A stretch of 64,000 nucleotides of DNA, taken from positions 396,821 to 460,820 of the forward strand of contig CAWJWO010000002.1 of the NCBI GenBank assembly GCA_963846585.1, written 5' to 3'. The translations under genes were made by a program, and so were the position numbers. The notes under the pieces were generated by a model. The model ran no database searches. It was not told where the DNA came from and saw only the letters and a list, made by a program, of their open reading frames with translations. The DNA is from JAAUTT01 sp963846585 (GTDB lineage Bacteria; Bacteroidota; Bacteroidia; Bacteroidales; JAAUTT01). The stretch's first letter is position 1. Every line of letters begins with the position of its first letter. Of the stretch, positions 1 to 7,757 are shown piece after piece.

Positions 1-2
1 TT

Positions 3-263
3 ATTCCGGGACTTGGCAAACATGGTCAGGCAATTGTTGTAACAGGTTCGAGGGAACCTATTCAGGTTCCGCCAATGCTTTTATTGGGCAATGAACGTTC
101 AATAGTTGGTTTTGTTAGTGGTAACATTGAAGATACCCTGAAATTCAGCGTTCTTACAAATGTAATTCCTTTAGTTGAAGTTTTTCCATTGGAACAAATT
201 GAAAAGGCTTATGAAAAAATGATGACAGCTAAAGTACATTTCAGATCAATATTAAAAATGTAG
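3..263 (+). CDS. Zinc-type alcohol dehydrogenase (MDR), C-terminal part
   Basis: The reading frame is open from base 3 to the stop at 261-263, so only about the last 86 residues lie in the window. The fragment shows the end of the nucleotide-binding domain (GLGKHGQAIVVTG), the ERSIVGFVSG segment and the closing EKMMTAKVHFRSIL typical of medium-chain zinc alcohol dehydrogenases. These enzymes oxidise alcohols with NAD(P). The zinc ligands lie upstream of the window, so substrate and cofactor cannot be judged. Identification is from recognised family sequence. Confidence 0.8.
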   Translation: MPGLGKHGQAIVVTGSREPIQVPPMLLLGNERSIVGFVSGNIEDTLKFSVLTNVIPLVEVFPLEQIEKAYEKMMTAKVHFRSILKM

Positions 264-320
264 TATTAATTGGTAAACAATTTAATTGAAAATTGAAACT
301 TGGCGATTGAATATTATAAA

Positions 321-376
321 TTAATAATCAATTGTCAATAGTCAATAATCAATAGCCAATAGCCAATAGCCAATTA
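321..376. repeat. Short tandem-like repeat, (C)AATAGCC/AATAATC units
   Basis: Degenerate 7-8-bp units (CAATAGT, CAATAAT, CAATAGC) are repeated between the alcohol dehydrogenase stop and the next gene. Similar AATAATCAATAATCAATAAC sequence precedes rlmN near 22450. This is one of several low-complexity families filling gaps in this window. Confidence 0.6.
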
Positions 377-452
377 TTATATTATATTTGTATAAAAAAA
401 TTAATATAAACATTTTTATTAATTACACGTAAAAAATAACATATCGACCTTA

Positions 453-460
453 TATTTTTG
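453..460 (+). promoter_or_regulatory. Possible -7 box for the first SiaC-like gene
   Basis: TATTTTTG fits the Bacteroidota -7 consensus TAnnTTTG and lies 15 bp before the ATG at 476. A second fit, TATATTTG, is at 383-390. No clear -33 TTTG is seen at the right distance from either. Confidence 0.35.
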
Positions 461-475
461 AAATTATAACACGCT

Positions 476-847
476 ATGGAACTGCTACTTATAGAAGCAA
501 CTAAGAATTCTCCGAGGGTAGAGTTGAGTCCTGACGGGACTATTTCAATGAAAGGAAGATGTTTTATCGAGGATTCATTTTCATTTTTTATACCTGTAAT
601 AAAATGCTTTAAAACACATGATTTTAGTTCAGTTAAAATTAATGTTCAATTGGAATATCTTAATACAAGTGGGTTAGTACAAATTTTTTCTCTATTTACA
701 TTGTTAAAAGAGAAATATATTGCAGAAAACATTACAATAAATTGGTTTTACGAAGAAGGAGATGAAGATATATTTGAAGTTGGTAAAACTATCGAATCAC
801 AAATTAACCTTCCTTTTAATTTTTATGAATATACCGAGGTAAGCTGA
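476..847 (+). CDS. SiaC-like regulatory phosphoprotein (DUF1987), copy 1
   Basis: This 123-residue protein matches the DUF1987/SiaC family throughout: NSPRVELSPDG near the start, GRCFIEDSFSFF, LEYLNTSG, and an ending of INLPFNFYEY. In Pseudomonas, SiaC is switched by phosphorylation of a threonine in the NTS motif by SiaB and reversed by SiaA, and it controls a diguanylate cyclase. The equivalent threonine here is Thr64. A close paralog lies at 3950-4318. No siaA, siaB or siaD neighbour is visible, so the partner kinase and phosphatase would have to be elsewhere. The family call is firm; the pathway role is inferred. Confidence 0.85.
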   Translation: MELLLIEATKNSPRVELSPDGTISMKGRCFIEDSFSFFIPVIKCFKTHDFSSVKINVQLEYLNTSGLVQIFSLFTLLKEKYIAENITINWFYEEGDEDIFEVGKTIESQINLPFNFYEYTEVS

Positions 848-1123
848 TTATATATCCTGAATTACAAATCCGGATTTATTATTGGCTGTATTGAGTTTTT
901 GCCTGGAGTAATATTCATCCATTAGCTTTTCTATTCTAAATTCCGGCAAATTATAAAAATCCCTGTTTTCCTTCAGGACGGAAAAATTATCCAGATTTAC
1001 TATCACGTAATAATACCCTCTGTTTTTTACTGAAAATACCGAATTCAAATTGTATTGCTGGGATATATATATTATTTTAAAGCTAATACCTTTAATCTCC
1101 TTATTAATAGTACATTTTATCAT
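848..1123 (-). CDS. Hypothetical protein, 91 aa, convergent with the SiaC-like gene
   Basis: An open frame of 91 codons runs leftward from an ATG at 1123 to a stop directly abutting the stop of the SiaC-like gene. The product is basic and aromatic-rich (IIYISQQYNLNSVF, GYYYVIVNLDNF) with no recognised domain or signal peptide. Its intact length in AT-rich DNA outside other genes, and its neat convergent placement, argue that it may be real. I cannot assign a function. Confidence 0.4.
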   Translation of the reverse strand: MIKCTINKEIKGISFKIIYISQQYNLNSVFSVKNRGYYYVIVNLDNFSVLKENRDFYNLPEFRIEKLMDEYYSRQKLNTANNKSGFVIQDI

Positions 1124-1370
1124 GTTTGCCTGAATCTGGTTTAACTATTATAATATAGTATTGGTTTTTAATTGTAAAAAAATAATATTGATTACACTAT
1201 ATATCTTAATTAGATTTTTATCTAGTGCCAAAATAATATTATAATTACTTCTAACCTGTTAATTGCATTAATAATTATGAACATTTTTTGAACAATAATT
1301 AATAAGGTTGTAAAGGCCCTAATTTAGAACCTCTACAACTTCTACAACAAAGCTTGCAATATACAACTAA

Positions 1371-1426
1371 GCACTATGCACTATGCACTATGCACTATGC
1401 ACTATGCACTAAGCACTAAGCACTAT
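1371..1426. repeat. Tandem repeat, GCACTAT/GCACTAA units
   Basis: Seven or so copies of GCACTATGC/GCACTAAGC lie just downstream of the stop of the sugar transporter, which is read leftward. Read on the minus strand this is the same TAGTGCTTAGTGC array found after cysH (30790) and cysN (32202). The rest of the 305-bp gap from 1124 is AT-rich, and I see no gene in it. Confidence 0.8.
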
Positions 1427-1428
1427 AT

Positions 1429-2658
1429 CTATGTCCTGATCTTTGATCCTTTTAGGGCAAAGAAAATCATATATAAATAATAAATAAACATAAGGCTTAA
1501 AGCAATCATAACCGATCCTGTTACCGCCTCAATTTTTCCCATAATTAAAGTAAGGATTGATGCGCCGATTACTGATGTGGCTATCACACCAGATGCAATT
1601 TTTGCATGAGGGCCTATATCCTCCAATGCAAGGTTGAATATAACCGGCCACATAATTGAATGAAATAACCCTGTTAGCAGGAACAACCACAAAGCCATTA
1701 CCGGAATTTGCGAACTGAATATAAACGATCCGCTTAATAATACAGCTCCTCCAATTGCACAAATAGCCAGAATTTGCGAGGCTTTGTACTTTCTAAGAAT
1801 AAATATACCTAATATTCTTCCTACCATAAGGCCTCCCCAATAAAACTTAAGTATGTCGATTCCGTTAACGTTTGGCAAATTTATAGATTTTACATAGTCG
1901 GGACAGAAACTTGAAATGCCTATTTCTATTCCCATATATAAGAAAATAGCCAGGGAACCCAACCAAACATGGGGGTATTTGAATGCACTCGATTTAAAGG
2001 CCTTCTGGTTTGTATCATTTATTTTACTGTCATCGGTTTTTATTTCCGGTAATTTCAGGAAAAACATTATCAACAATACAATTGCAGTTACAATACCGAT
2101 CATAATAAATGGTCCTTTTACAATCTCTTGTATAGCTGAATTTTCCAGTTTAACACCAGGATTAAGCTTTGGCGTTATTAACAGAACTGAAACAAAAATC
2201 GGGGCAATAACAGTAGCTAATGAGTTTAAAGCATTGGTCAACGTTAAACGGCTTGCAGCAGTTTCAGGTTTTCCTAAGGCATTAACGTATGGAGCTGCTG
2301 CAACCTGTAACATTACAACACCAATTGCGAATATCGATACAGCAGAAAGAAAACCAAAATATCCCATAGAAACGCCCGGTATACAAAGAAAAAATCCTGA
2401 TGCAATTAAAGCCAGGCCTATTAATATCCCATTTTTATAGCCAATCCTTGTAAGCATTAATCCTACAGGTACCGATAAAATGTATGCCCCGTAGAAAAAG
2501 GTGTTAGGCAATTGTTTTTGAAAATCGTCGAGGTTAAAAGCTTTTTTTAAAAAATCGATAGTTGAGTTATTCATGGTCGTAATAAACCCGAATAGAAAAA
2601 ATAGTGAGGCCATCACTATTAATGGAATAGTGTAGTTGATTTTGCTTTGATTTGCCAT
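1429..2658 (-). CDS. Glucose/galactose-type sugar:H+ symporter (MFS, FucP/GluP family)
   Basis: A 409-residue, twelve-helix major facilitator protein of the fucose-glucose-galactose symporter family. Recognisable parts are FLFGFITTMN in helix 1, the conserved LQVAAAPYVNALGKPETAASR stretch after helix 4, and GSLAIFLYMGIEIGI in the second half. It would import a hexose with a proton across the inner membrane. It follows galM by 20 bp in the same direction, so the two probably form an operon for glucose or galactose uptake and anomer conversion. The exact sugar cannot be read from the sequence; fucose is less likely given the mutarotase partner. Confidence 0.85.
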   Translation of the reverse strand: MANQSKINYTIPLIVMASLFFLFGFITTMNNSTIDFLKKAFNLDDFQKQLPNTFFYGAYILSVPVGLMLTRIGYKNGILIGLALIASGFFLCIPGVSMGYFGFLSAVSIFAIGVVMLQVAAAPYVNALGKPETAASRLTLTNALNSLATVIAPIFVSVLLITPKLNPGVKLENSAIQEIVKGPFIMIGIVTAIVLLIMFFLKLPEIKTDDSKINDTNQKAFKSSAFKYPHVWLGSLAIFLYMGIEIGISSFCPDYVKSINLPNVNGIDILKFYWGGLMVGRILGIFILRKYKASQILAICAIGGAVLLSGSFIFSSQIPVMALWLFLLTGLFHSIMWPVIFNLALEDIGPHAKIASGVIATSVIGASILTLIMGKIEAVTGSVMIALSLMFIYYLYMIFFALKGSKIRT

Positions 2659-2678
2659 AATTTAATTTTTTAAGTTAG

Positions 2679-3785
2679 TTATTGGTTTACTGAGAATTTA
2701 TATATACAGGTTTGTCTGTACAACTCTCCTGCTCTTAATAAAGTAGATGGAAACCCTGGTTTATTTGGTGCATCAGGAAAATCTTGAGTTTCAAAACATA
2801 ATCCACAACGTTTACCATAAACTTTGTTGCTTTTTCCTATATCGCTTCCATCGAGCCAATTTCCGGTATACATTTGAATACCGGGTTGTGTAGTATATAC
2901 TTCCATCAACCTTCCGGAAACAGGTTCATAACAGACCGCTGCCATACTCAATTCTCCCGGCTGTTTATTCAGTACCCAGTTATGGTCATATCCATGCCCA
3001 TATTTAAGTTGGTCAAAATCAGAATCAATATTTAGCCCAACCAGGGTCATACTTCTAAAATCCATTGGAGTTTCTTTCACCTGGCTAAATTCACCTGTGG
3101 GAATCAAAAGTTCATCTACAGGAGTATACATGTCTGCATTAATCATTACCTCATGGTTTAATATATCGCCATTAACATCTCCGGCAAGATTAAAGTATGA
3201 ATGAGAACATATATTAACATGAGTAGCCTTATCAGAAGTTGCTTCAAAATCGAGGCACAATTCATTATTTTGAGTAAGGGAACAGGTTATATTAACAGTC
3301 AGGTTTCCGGGATAGCCCATTTCTCCGTCCCTGCTTAAATAGGATAATTTAACAGTACTGCCGTCTATTGATACACCGTCGAAAACCCTGCTGTTAAAAC
3401 CTTCAGGCCCCCCATGCAATGAATTAGGCCCGTTATTTATTGGCAACTGATAGATTTTCCCGTTAACCGGAAGTTTCCCTTTTGCAATCCTGTTTGCAAA
3501 ACGTCCGCAAACAGCCCCAAAATATGGGTTCCCATCTAAATACCCTTTTAATGTATCATAACCCAGAACTATATCTTTTAAAATTGCATTTCTATCAGGA
3601 GCATAAACACTTACAATTTTACATCCAAAATTTGTTATTTGTACTATAATCCCATTATCATTAGTTAAAGTGAATAGTTTATAACCCTTGGTTTTATTAA
3701 TAAAATGCTCCTCACTTTTTTCCTTCAGAATTTTAATTGCCTGCTGTTTTACAGTATTTATATAATCACCCATAAAATTTACCAA
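2679..3785 (-). CDS. galM: Aldose 1-epimerase (galactose mutarotase)
   Basis: The 368-residue protein converts alpha and beta anomers of aldohexoses. Family landmarks are FGAVCGRFANRIAKG, the active-site His in NNGPNSLHGG, the second His in NICSHSYFNLAG, and the catalytic Glu region CGLCFETQDFPDAPN. There is no signal peptide or lipobox, so it should be cytoplasmic, unlike many secreted Bacteroides mutarotases. An N-terminal extension of about 35 residues precedes the domain. A start at Met5 (3773) is possible. It is the first gene of a two-gene unit with the sugar symporter. Confidence 0.9.
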   Translation of the reverse strand: MVNFMGDYINTVKQQAIKILKEKSEEHFINKTKGYKLFTLTNDNGIIVQITNFGCKIVSVYAPDRNAILKDIVLGYDTLKGYLDGNPYFGAVCGRFANRIAKGKLPVNGKIYQLPINNGPNSLHGGPEGFNSRVFDGVSIDGSTVKLSYLSRDGEMGYPGNLTVNITCSLTQNNELCLDFEATSDKATHVNICSHSYFNLAGDVNGDILNHEVMINADMYTPVDELLIPTGEFSQVKETPMDFRSMTLVGLNIDSDFDQLKYGHGYDHNWVLNKQPGELSMAAVCYEPVSGRLMEVYTTQPGIQMYTGNWLDGSDIGKSNKVYGKRCGLCFETQDFPDAPNKPGFPSTLLRAGELYRQTCIYKFSVNQ

Positions 3786-3804
3786 TAGTTAACCATTTAA
3801 ATAT

Positions 3805-3842
3805 ATGTTCAAAGAAAGTAAAAATATTATTCATTTGAACAT
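3805..3842. promoter_or_regulatory. Inverted repeat in the divergent galM / SiaC-2 region
   Basis: Perfect 9-bp arms, ATGTTCAAA at 3805-3813 and TTTGAACAT at 3834-3842, are separated by 20 bp between two divergent genes. The spacing of about two helical turns between arm starts is what a dimeric regulator operator could look like. No regulator gene is next to it. It could also be chance in AT-rich DNA. Confidence 0.35.
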
Positions 3843-3949
3843 TGATCAATTATTTTTATACGTTGGTCAAATTTTTTTTACCATTAATTATCACACCCGT
3901 AAAAATCATCATTAAAAGTATTGTTATAAATAATATTATACATGATATT

Positions 3950-4318
3950 ATGAAAAAACTAATATTTGAGGGAAATAAATATTCCCCGAGAATTGAACTG
4001 AACCCTGAAGGAGAAATAAAAATACAGGGCAGATGCATTATTGATGATGTATATACTTATTTTAGCCCTGTATTCAGGTGGATTAAAACCTGTACTTTTA
4101 ATACAGTTACAATTGAAATTAAACTTGAATTTATTAATACAGGTGGGGTGAAACAAATCTATAATTTTTTAACCCTTGTAAAGAGAAACTATTATATTAA
4201 AAATGTTTATATAAACTGGTTTTTTGAGGAAGGAGATGAAGGTTGTTTAGAAATAGGCAAGACCCTGGAATCTCAGATTAATCTTCCTTTCAATTATTAT
4301 GAATACTCTATGGCTTAA
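3950..4318 (+). CDS. SiaC-like regulatory phosphoprotein (DUF1987), copy 2
   Basis: I chose the ATG at 3950 because the protein from there (122 residues, starting MKKLIFEGNKYSPRIE) aligns end to end with copy 1; the open frame upstream is low-complexity and unlike the family. It keeps NTG at 63-65, with Thr64 as the probable phosphorylation site, and ends INLPFNYYEY. The two paralogs differ most in residues 30-60. No kinase or phosphatase partner gene is adjacent. A terminator follows at 4394-4426. Confidence 0.85.
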   Translation: MKKLIFEGNKYSPRIELNPEGEIKIQGRCIIDDVYTYFSPVFRWIKTCTFNTVTIEIKLEFINTGGVKQIYNFLTLVKRNYYIKNVYINWFFEEGDEGCLEIGKTLESQINLPFNYYEYSMA

Positions 4319-4319
4319 T

Positions 4320-4386
4320 AAAGATGAAAGAAGACAGAAAACAGAAGACAGATGTCAGATAAAAGATTAAAGATAAAAGATTAACA
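4320..4386. repeat. Low-complexity repeat, GAAGACAGA and AAAGATTAA units
   Basis: Directly after the SiaC-2 stop come AGAAGACAGAAAACAGAAGACAG and then AGATAAAAGATTAAAGATAAAAG. The same two families recur at 7445-7490, 14922-15045 and 22213-22400. Confidence 0.6.
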
Positions 4387-4393
4387 ATGTAAT

Positions 4394-4426
4394 GAAGCCG
4401 GAATTATCCGGCTTTTGTTTTTTTTA
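4394..4426 (+). terminator. Rho-independent terminator after SiaC-2
   Basis: AAGCCGG (4395-4401), a six-base loop, CCGGCTT (4408-4414) and then a run of T residues (TTGTTTTTTTT). This is a classical intrinsic terminator and separates SiaC-2 from the cytochrome bd operon. Confidence 0.85.
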
Positions 4427-4462
4427 TATATCTTCTCTGAAAATATTTCCTGATCTGTCAAT

Positions 4463-4470
4463 TAATTTTG
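4463..4470 (+). promoter_or_regulatory. Possible -7 box of the cytochrome bd operon
   Basis: TAATTTTG fits TAnnTTTG and lies 29 bp before the DUF4492 start, just downstream of the SiaC-2 terminator. No convincing -33 element was found. Confidence 0.4.
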
Positions 4471-4499
4471 TAATTTAATTATTTATAAATACTACTCAA

Positions 4500-4709
4500 A
4501 TGATTAGAATTTTGAGAGAAATATTTTATTTTTACTATCATGGTTTTTGTGATATGACAATTGGGAAAAAACTTTGGGCAATAATAATAATCAAGCTATT
4601 TATAATTTTTGTCATTTTAAAGCTTTTTTTCTTTCACGATTTCCTTAACAGTAAATTACATACAGACAAGGAACGTGCAAATTATGTTATCGATCGACTT
4701 ACACGCTAA
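4500..4709 (+). CDS. DUF4492 protein, first gene of the cytochrome bd operon
   Basis: A 69-residue protein with one strongly hydrophobic segment (residues about 26-45, LWAIIIIKLFIIFVILKLFF) and a charged tail ending VIDRLTR. DUF4492 proteins are small Bacteroidota proteins usually found immediately before cydA, as here (12 bp gap). The context suggests a role in assembly or stability of the bd oxidase, but that role is inferred. Confidence 0.85.
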   Translation: MIRILREIFYFYYHGFCDMTIGKKLWAIIIIKLFIIFVILKLFFFHDFLNSKLHTDKERANYVIDRLTR

Positions 4710-4721
4710 CCTCATATTACT

Positions 4722-6287
4722 ATGATTGAACATGTAAATTCATCACTTGTGGACTGGTCAAGGGCGCAATTTGCCCTTACGGCAATTTATCACTTTTTAT
4801 TTGTTCCGCTTACTTTAGGTTTATCATTTATAGTGGCTTTCATGGAGACCATTTATATTAAGACCGGTAATCCTGAATGGAAAAAAATAACCAGGTTTTG
4901 GATGACATTGTTTGGAATTAATTTTGCTATTGGAGTGGCCACGGGAATTATTCTTGAATTTGAATTCGGAACCAACTGGTCTAACTATTCCTGGTTTGTA
5001 GGTGATATTTTTGGCGCCCCTCTTGCAATAGAAGGGATAATGGCTTTTTTTATGGAATCTACCTTTATTGCAATCATGTTCTTTGGTTGGAATAAGGTAA
5101 GCCCCAGGTATCATTTACTATCTACATGGCTTGTTGCAATTGGCGCCAATCTTTCAGCCCTGTGGATACTGGTAGCTAATGCATGGATGCAACATCCGGT
5201 AGGTATGCATTTTAATCCGGATACAGCCAGAAATGAAATGATAAATTTCTGGGATGTGCTCTTTTCACCAATGGCATATACAAAATTTCTGCATACTATA
5301 AGTTCGGGGTTCACAACCGCATCTATATTTGTTGTTGCAATAAGTGCATGGTTTCTCATTAAAAAACGTGAGGTTATTTTTGCTAAACGAAGCATTATAG
5401 TAGCCGGGGTATTTGGTTTGTTTTCTACAATTTTCACTGCCACTACAGGTGATGGTTCAGCCAGGAATATTGCTCGGCAGCAGCCAATGAAATTCGCCGC
5501 ATTCGAAGGTTTGTATGATGGCTCTAAAGGAGTGCCGTTACTTGCCTTTGGTGTAGTTTCAAATGAACCGAAAAATTCAAAGAATTACCTGCCTGAAATT
5601 AAGTTTCAGTTAGAAGTGCCTAATCTTTTGTCATACCTTGCCTATCTCGATCCTAAGGCTTATGTCCCGGGCATAAATGATCTTATTAATGGTAACAAGG
5701 CAGCAAATATTTTATCTGCTAATGAAAAAATTGAAAGGGGGAAATATGCCAGGAATGTCCTTAAAAATTACAAAGACGCATTGGAACAAGGAGACACCGC
5801 CAAAGCAAAAGAAATCAGGGCCCTTTTTAATGATCCTGAATTCAATAAGGATTATTTCAGGTATTTTGGATATGGCTTTTTAAACACCCCTGAAAGTTTG
5901 ATCCCTAATGTTCCGTTGACATTTTATAGTTTTCACATTATGGTTATACTGGGATTTTACTTCATATTGTTTTTTATACTGGTGTTAATTTATACGTTAC
6001 GCAATAAAATAGAATCCAAAAGGAAGTTTTTATGGATAGCCCTTATTACACTTCCTCTTCCTTATCTGGCTAGTCAGGCCGGTTGGATAGTTGCAGAGGT
6101 GGGTCGCCAACCATGGGTAATTCAGGATTACCTTCCAACAGTTGCAGCTGTTTCTAAATTAAATGCCAGTGCAGTTCAAATTACTTTCTGGCTCTTTGCT
6201 TTGTTGTTTACAACTCTTCTTATTGCAGAATTATCTATAATGATAAAACAAATAAAACTAGGCCCTAAACATGAAGGAGGAAATTAA
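4722..6287 (+). CDS. cydA: Cytochrome bd ubiquinol oxidase subunit I
   Basis: A 521-residue integral membrane protein that oxidises quinol and, with CydB, reduces oxygen to water. Seen in the sequence: the N-terminal heme-ligand helix (FALTAIYHFLFVPLTLG, His24), the GDIFGAPLAIEG helix with its conserved glutamate, a periplasmic Q-loop at about residues 250-390, and the late helices with SQAGWIVAEVGRQPW. It sits between DUF4492 and cydB with a 2-bp gap to cydB, so it is part of an operon. A bd oxidase fits life at low oxygen. Confidence 0.95.
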   Translation: MIEHVNSSLVDWSRAQFALTAIYHFLFVPLTLGLSFIVAFMETIYIKTGNPEWKKITRFWMTLFGINFAIGVATGIILEFEFGTNWSNYSWFVGDIFGAPLAIEGIMAFFMESTFIAIMFFGWNKVSPRYHLLSTWLVAIGANLSALWILVANAWMQHPVGMHFNPDTARNEMINFWDVLFSPMAYTKFLHTISSGFTTASIFVVAISAWFLIKKREVIFAKRSIIVAGVFGLFSTIFTATTGDGSARNIARQQPMKFAAFEGLYDGSKGVPLLAFGVVSNEPKNSKNYLPEIKFQLEVPNLLSYLAYLDPKAYVPGINDLINGNKAANILSANEKIERGKYARNVLKNYKDALEQGDTAKAKEIRALFNDPEFNKDYFRYFGYGFLNTPESLIPNVPLTFYSFHIMVILGFYFILFFILVLIYTLRNKIESKRKFLWIALITLPLPYLASQAGWIVAEVGRQPWVIQDYLPTVAAVSKLNASAVQITFWLFALLFTTLLIAELSIMIKQIKLGPKHEGGN

Positions 6288-6289
6288 TT

Positions 6290-7420
6290 ATGTTCGGATC
6301 ATTATCACTTTTGGCACTTCAACAATACTGGTGGGTTATAATCTCATTATTAGGTAGTATATTAGTGTTCCTTATGTTTGTGCAGGGCGGACAGACCCTT
6401 ATATACACGCTGGGTAAAACTGATTCTGAACGAACCCTTTTAGTTAATGCCATTGGCCGAAAATGGGAATTCACTTTTACAACCCTGGTAACTTTTGGCG
6501 GCGCATTTTTTGCATCTTTCCCTCTATTTTATTCCACCAGTTTTGGCGGGGCATATTGGGTTTGGATGCTCATTTTATTTTGTTTTGTAATTCAGGCCAT
6601 TTCATATGAATACCGTTCAAAACCAAATAATATTTTGGGATCCAAAACTTTTGAAGTTTTCCTTTTCATTAATGGCACACTTGGTACTATTTTAATTGGA
6701 ACTGCCGTTGGAACTTTTTTCTCAGGTTCAGATTTTTCTGTAAACAACCTCCACCAATCAAGATGGGAATCTCCCTGGCACGGGTTGGAAGCTGCCCTTG
6801 ACATTTTCAATCTTTCATTAGGTTTAACAGTGTTTTTCCTGGCAAGGATTTTGGCAATTTTGTATTTTATGAATACCATCCAACACGAATTTATTTTTAC
6901 ACGGTCTAAAAAACAATTGTGGTATAATGCTATCCCTTTTGTTTTCTTCTTTCTTTTGTTTACAGTGATATTAATTCTTCGCAGAGGCTTTGCAATTGAT
7001 CCCAATAATCAAAAAGTTTTCATGGAACCATTCAAATACCTGCATAATATACTGGCAATGCCTGTTGTAGCTATTTTATTTCTTGCAGGCGTTTTATTTG
7101 TATTGTACGGTATTATTATTTCATTATTAAAAACATATACAAAAGGAATATGGTATACTGGTATTGGAACAGTTCTTACAGTTTTTGCTTTGTTTTTGAC
7201 AGCAGGACTAAACAATACTGCATTTTATCCATCCACCTTCGATATACAGAATTCTTTATCTATCCAAAACAGCTCTTCAAGCCATTATACTTTAACAGCA
7301 ATGAGTTATGTTTCATTACTGGTTCCATTTGTAGTTGCATATATTTATGGTGCATGGAAATCAATAAATAATAATAAAATCACCGAAGAAGAACTCAGTA
7401 ATGAAGCTCATGTGTATTAA
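6290..7420 (+). CDS. cydB: Cytochrome bd ubiquinol oxidase subunit II
   Basis: The 376-residue CydB partner of CydA, with many transmembrane helices. The start FGSLSLLALQQYWWVIIS and the QGGQTLIYTLGKT segment after helix 1 are characteristic. It follows cydA by 2 bp and ends before a short gap leading to a 36-residue membrane protein. Confidence 0.93.
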   Translation: MFGSLSLLALQQYWWVIISLLGSILVFLMFVQGGQTLIYTLGKTDSERTLLVNAIGRKWEFTFTTLVTFGGAFFASFPLFYSTSFGGAYWVWMLILFCFVIQAISYEYRSKPNNILGSKTFEVFLFINGTLGTILIGTAVGTFFSGSDFSVNNLHQSRWESPWHGLEAALDIFNLSLGLTVFFLARILAILYFMNTIQHEFIFTRSKKQLWYNAIPFVFFFLLFTVILILRRGFAIDPNNQKVFMEPFKYLHNILAMPVVAILFLAGVLFVLYGIIISLLKTYTKGIWYTGIGTVLTVFALFLTAGLNNTAFYPSTFDIQNSLSIQNSSSSHYTLTAMSYVSLLVPFVVAYIYGAWKSINNNKITEEELSNEAHVY

Positions 7421-7518
7421 CAGGGACATGAGACGTGGGACGTGAAAAAGGAAGAAGATATAAGATGAAAGATAAAAGATGAAAGAATTTGAAAATTTAA
7501 AACTAATAAAATAACAAT

Positions 7519-7629
7519 ATGTACTTAGCAGCAATATTATGGTTTCTTACCTGGCCGGTTCTAATCTTCGTATCTTACCTGTTAATAATTCTGGCCTTAA
7601 AAAAGCTCGATAAGACAACAAATAAGTAA
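7519..7629 (+). CDS. 36-residue single-helix membrane protein, CydX-like position
   Basis: An ATG at 7519 opens a 36-codon frame with one hydrophobic helix (AAILWFLTWPVLIFVSYLLI) and a positively charged end (KKLDKTTNK). It lies 98 bp after cydB in the same direction. CydX/CydH-type proteins of this size and topology are known accessory subunits of bd oxidases. The sequence does not obviously match proteobacterial CydX, so the call rests on size, topology and position. The gap before it contains GATAAAAGATGAAAG repeats. Confidence 0.6.
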   Translation: MYLAAILWFLTWPVLIFVSYLLIILALKKLDKTTNK

Positions 7630-7698
7630 TTATCGTATTTCGTCATTCAATATCCCGAATTGGTCAAAAATATCTAATAATAAGGATCATACTTATGC

Positions 7699-7706
7699 TA
7701 TATTTG
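7699..7706 (+). promoter_or_regulatory. Possible -7 box for the LVIVD/DUF4114 lipoprotein
   Basis: TATATTTG, a match to TAnnTTTG, lies 51 bp before the preferred start at 7758. No -33 element is evident at the expected spacing. Confidence 0.4.
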
Positions 7707-7757
7707 TAACGTAATTAATGTTCCTTCGTAAAAATGGTAAATATATATTGGTATAAG

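Noticed and set aside
1371..1426. Possible CRISPR or iteron array
   Set aside because: Units are 7-9 bp without spacers, and the same sequence recurs after unrelated genes, so it is a dispersed simple repeat rather than an origin.
1916..2440. 174-codon plus-strand frame
   Set aside because: It lies wholly inside the sugar symporter gene on the other strand, and the symporter has clear family motifs.
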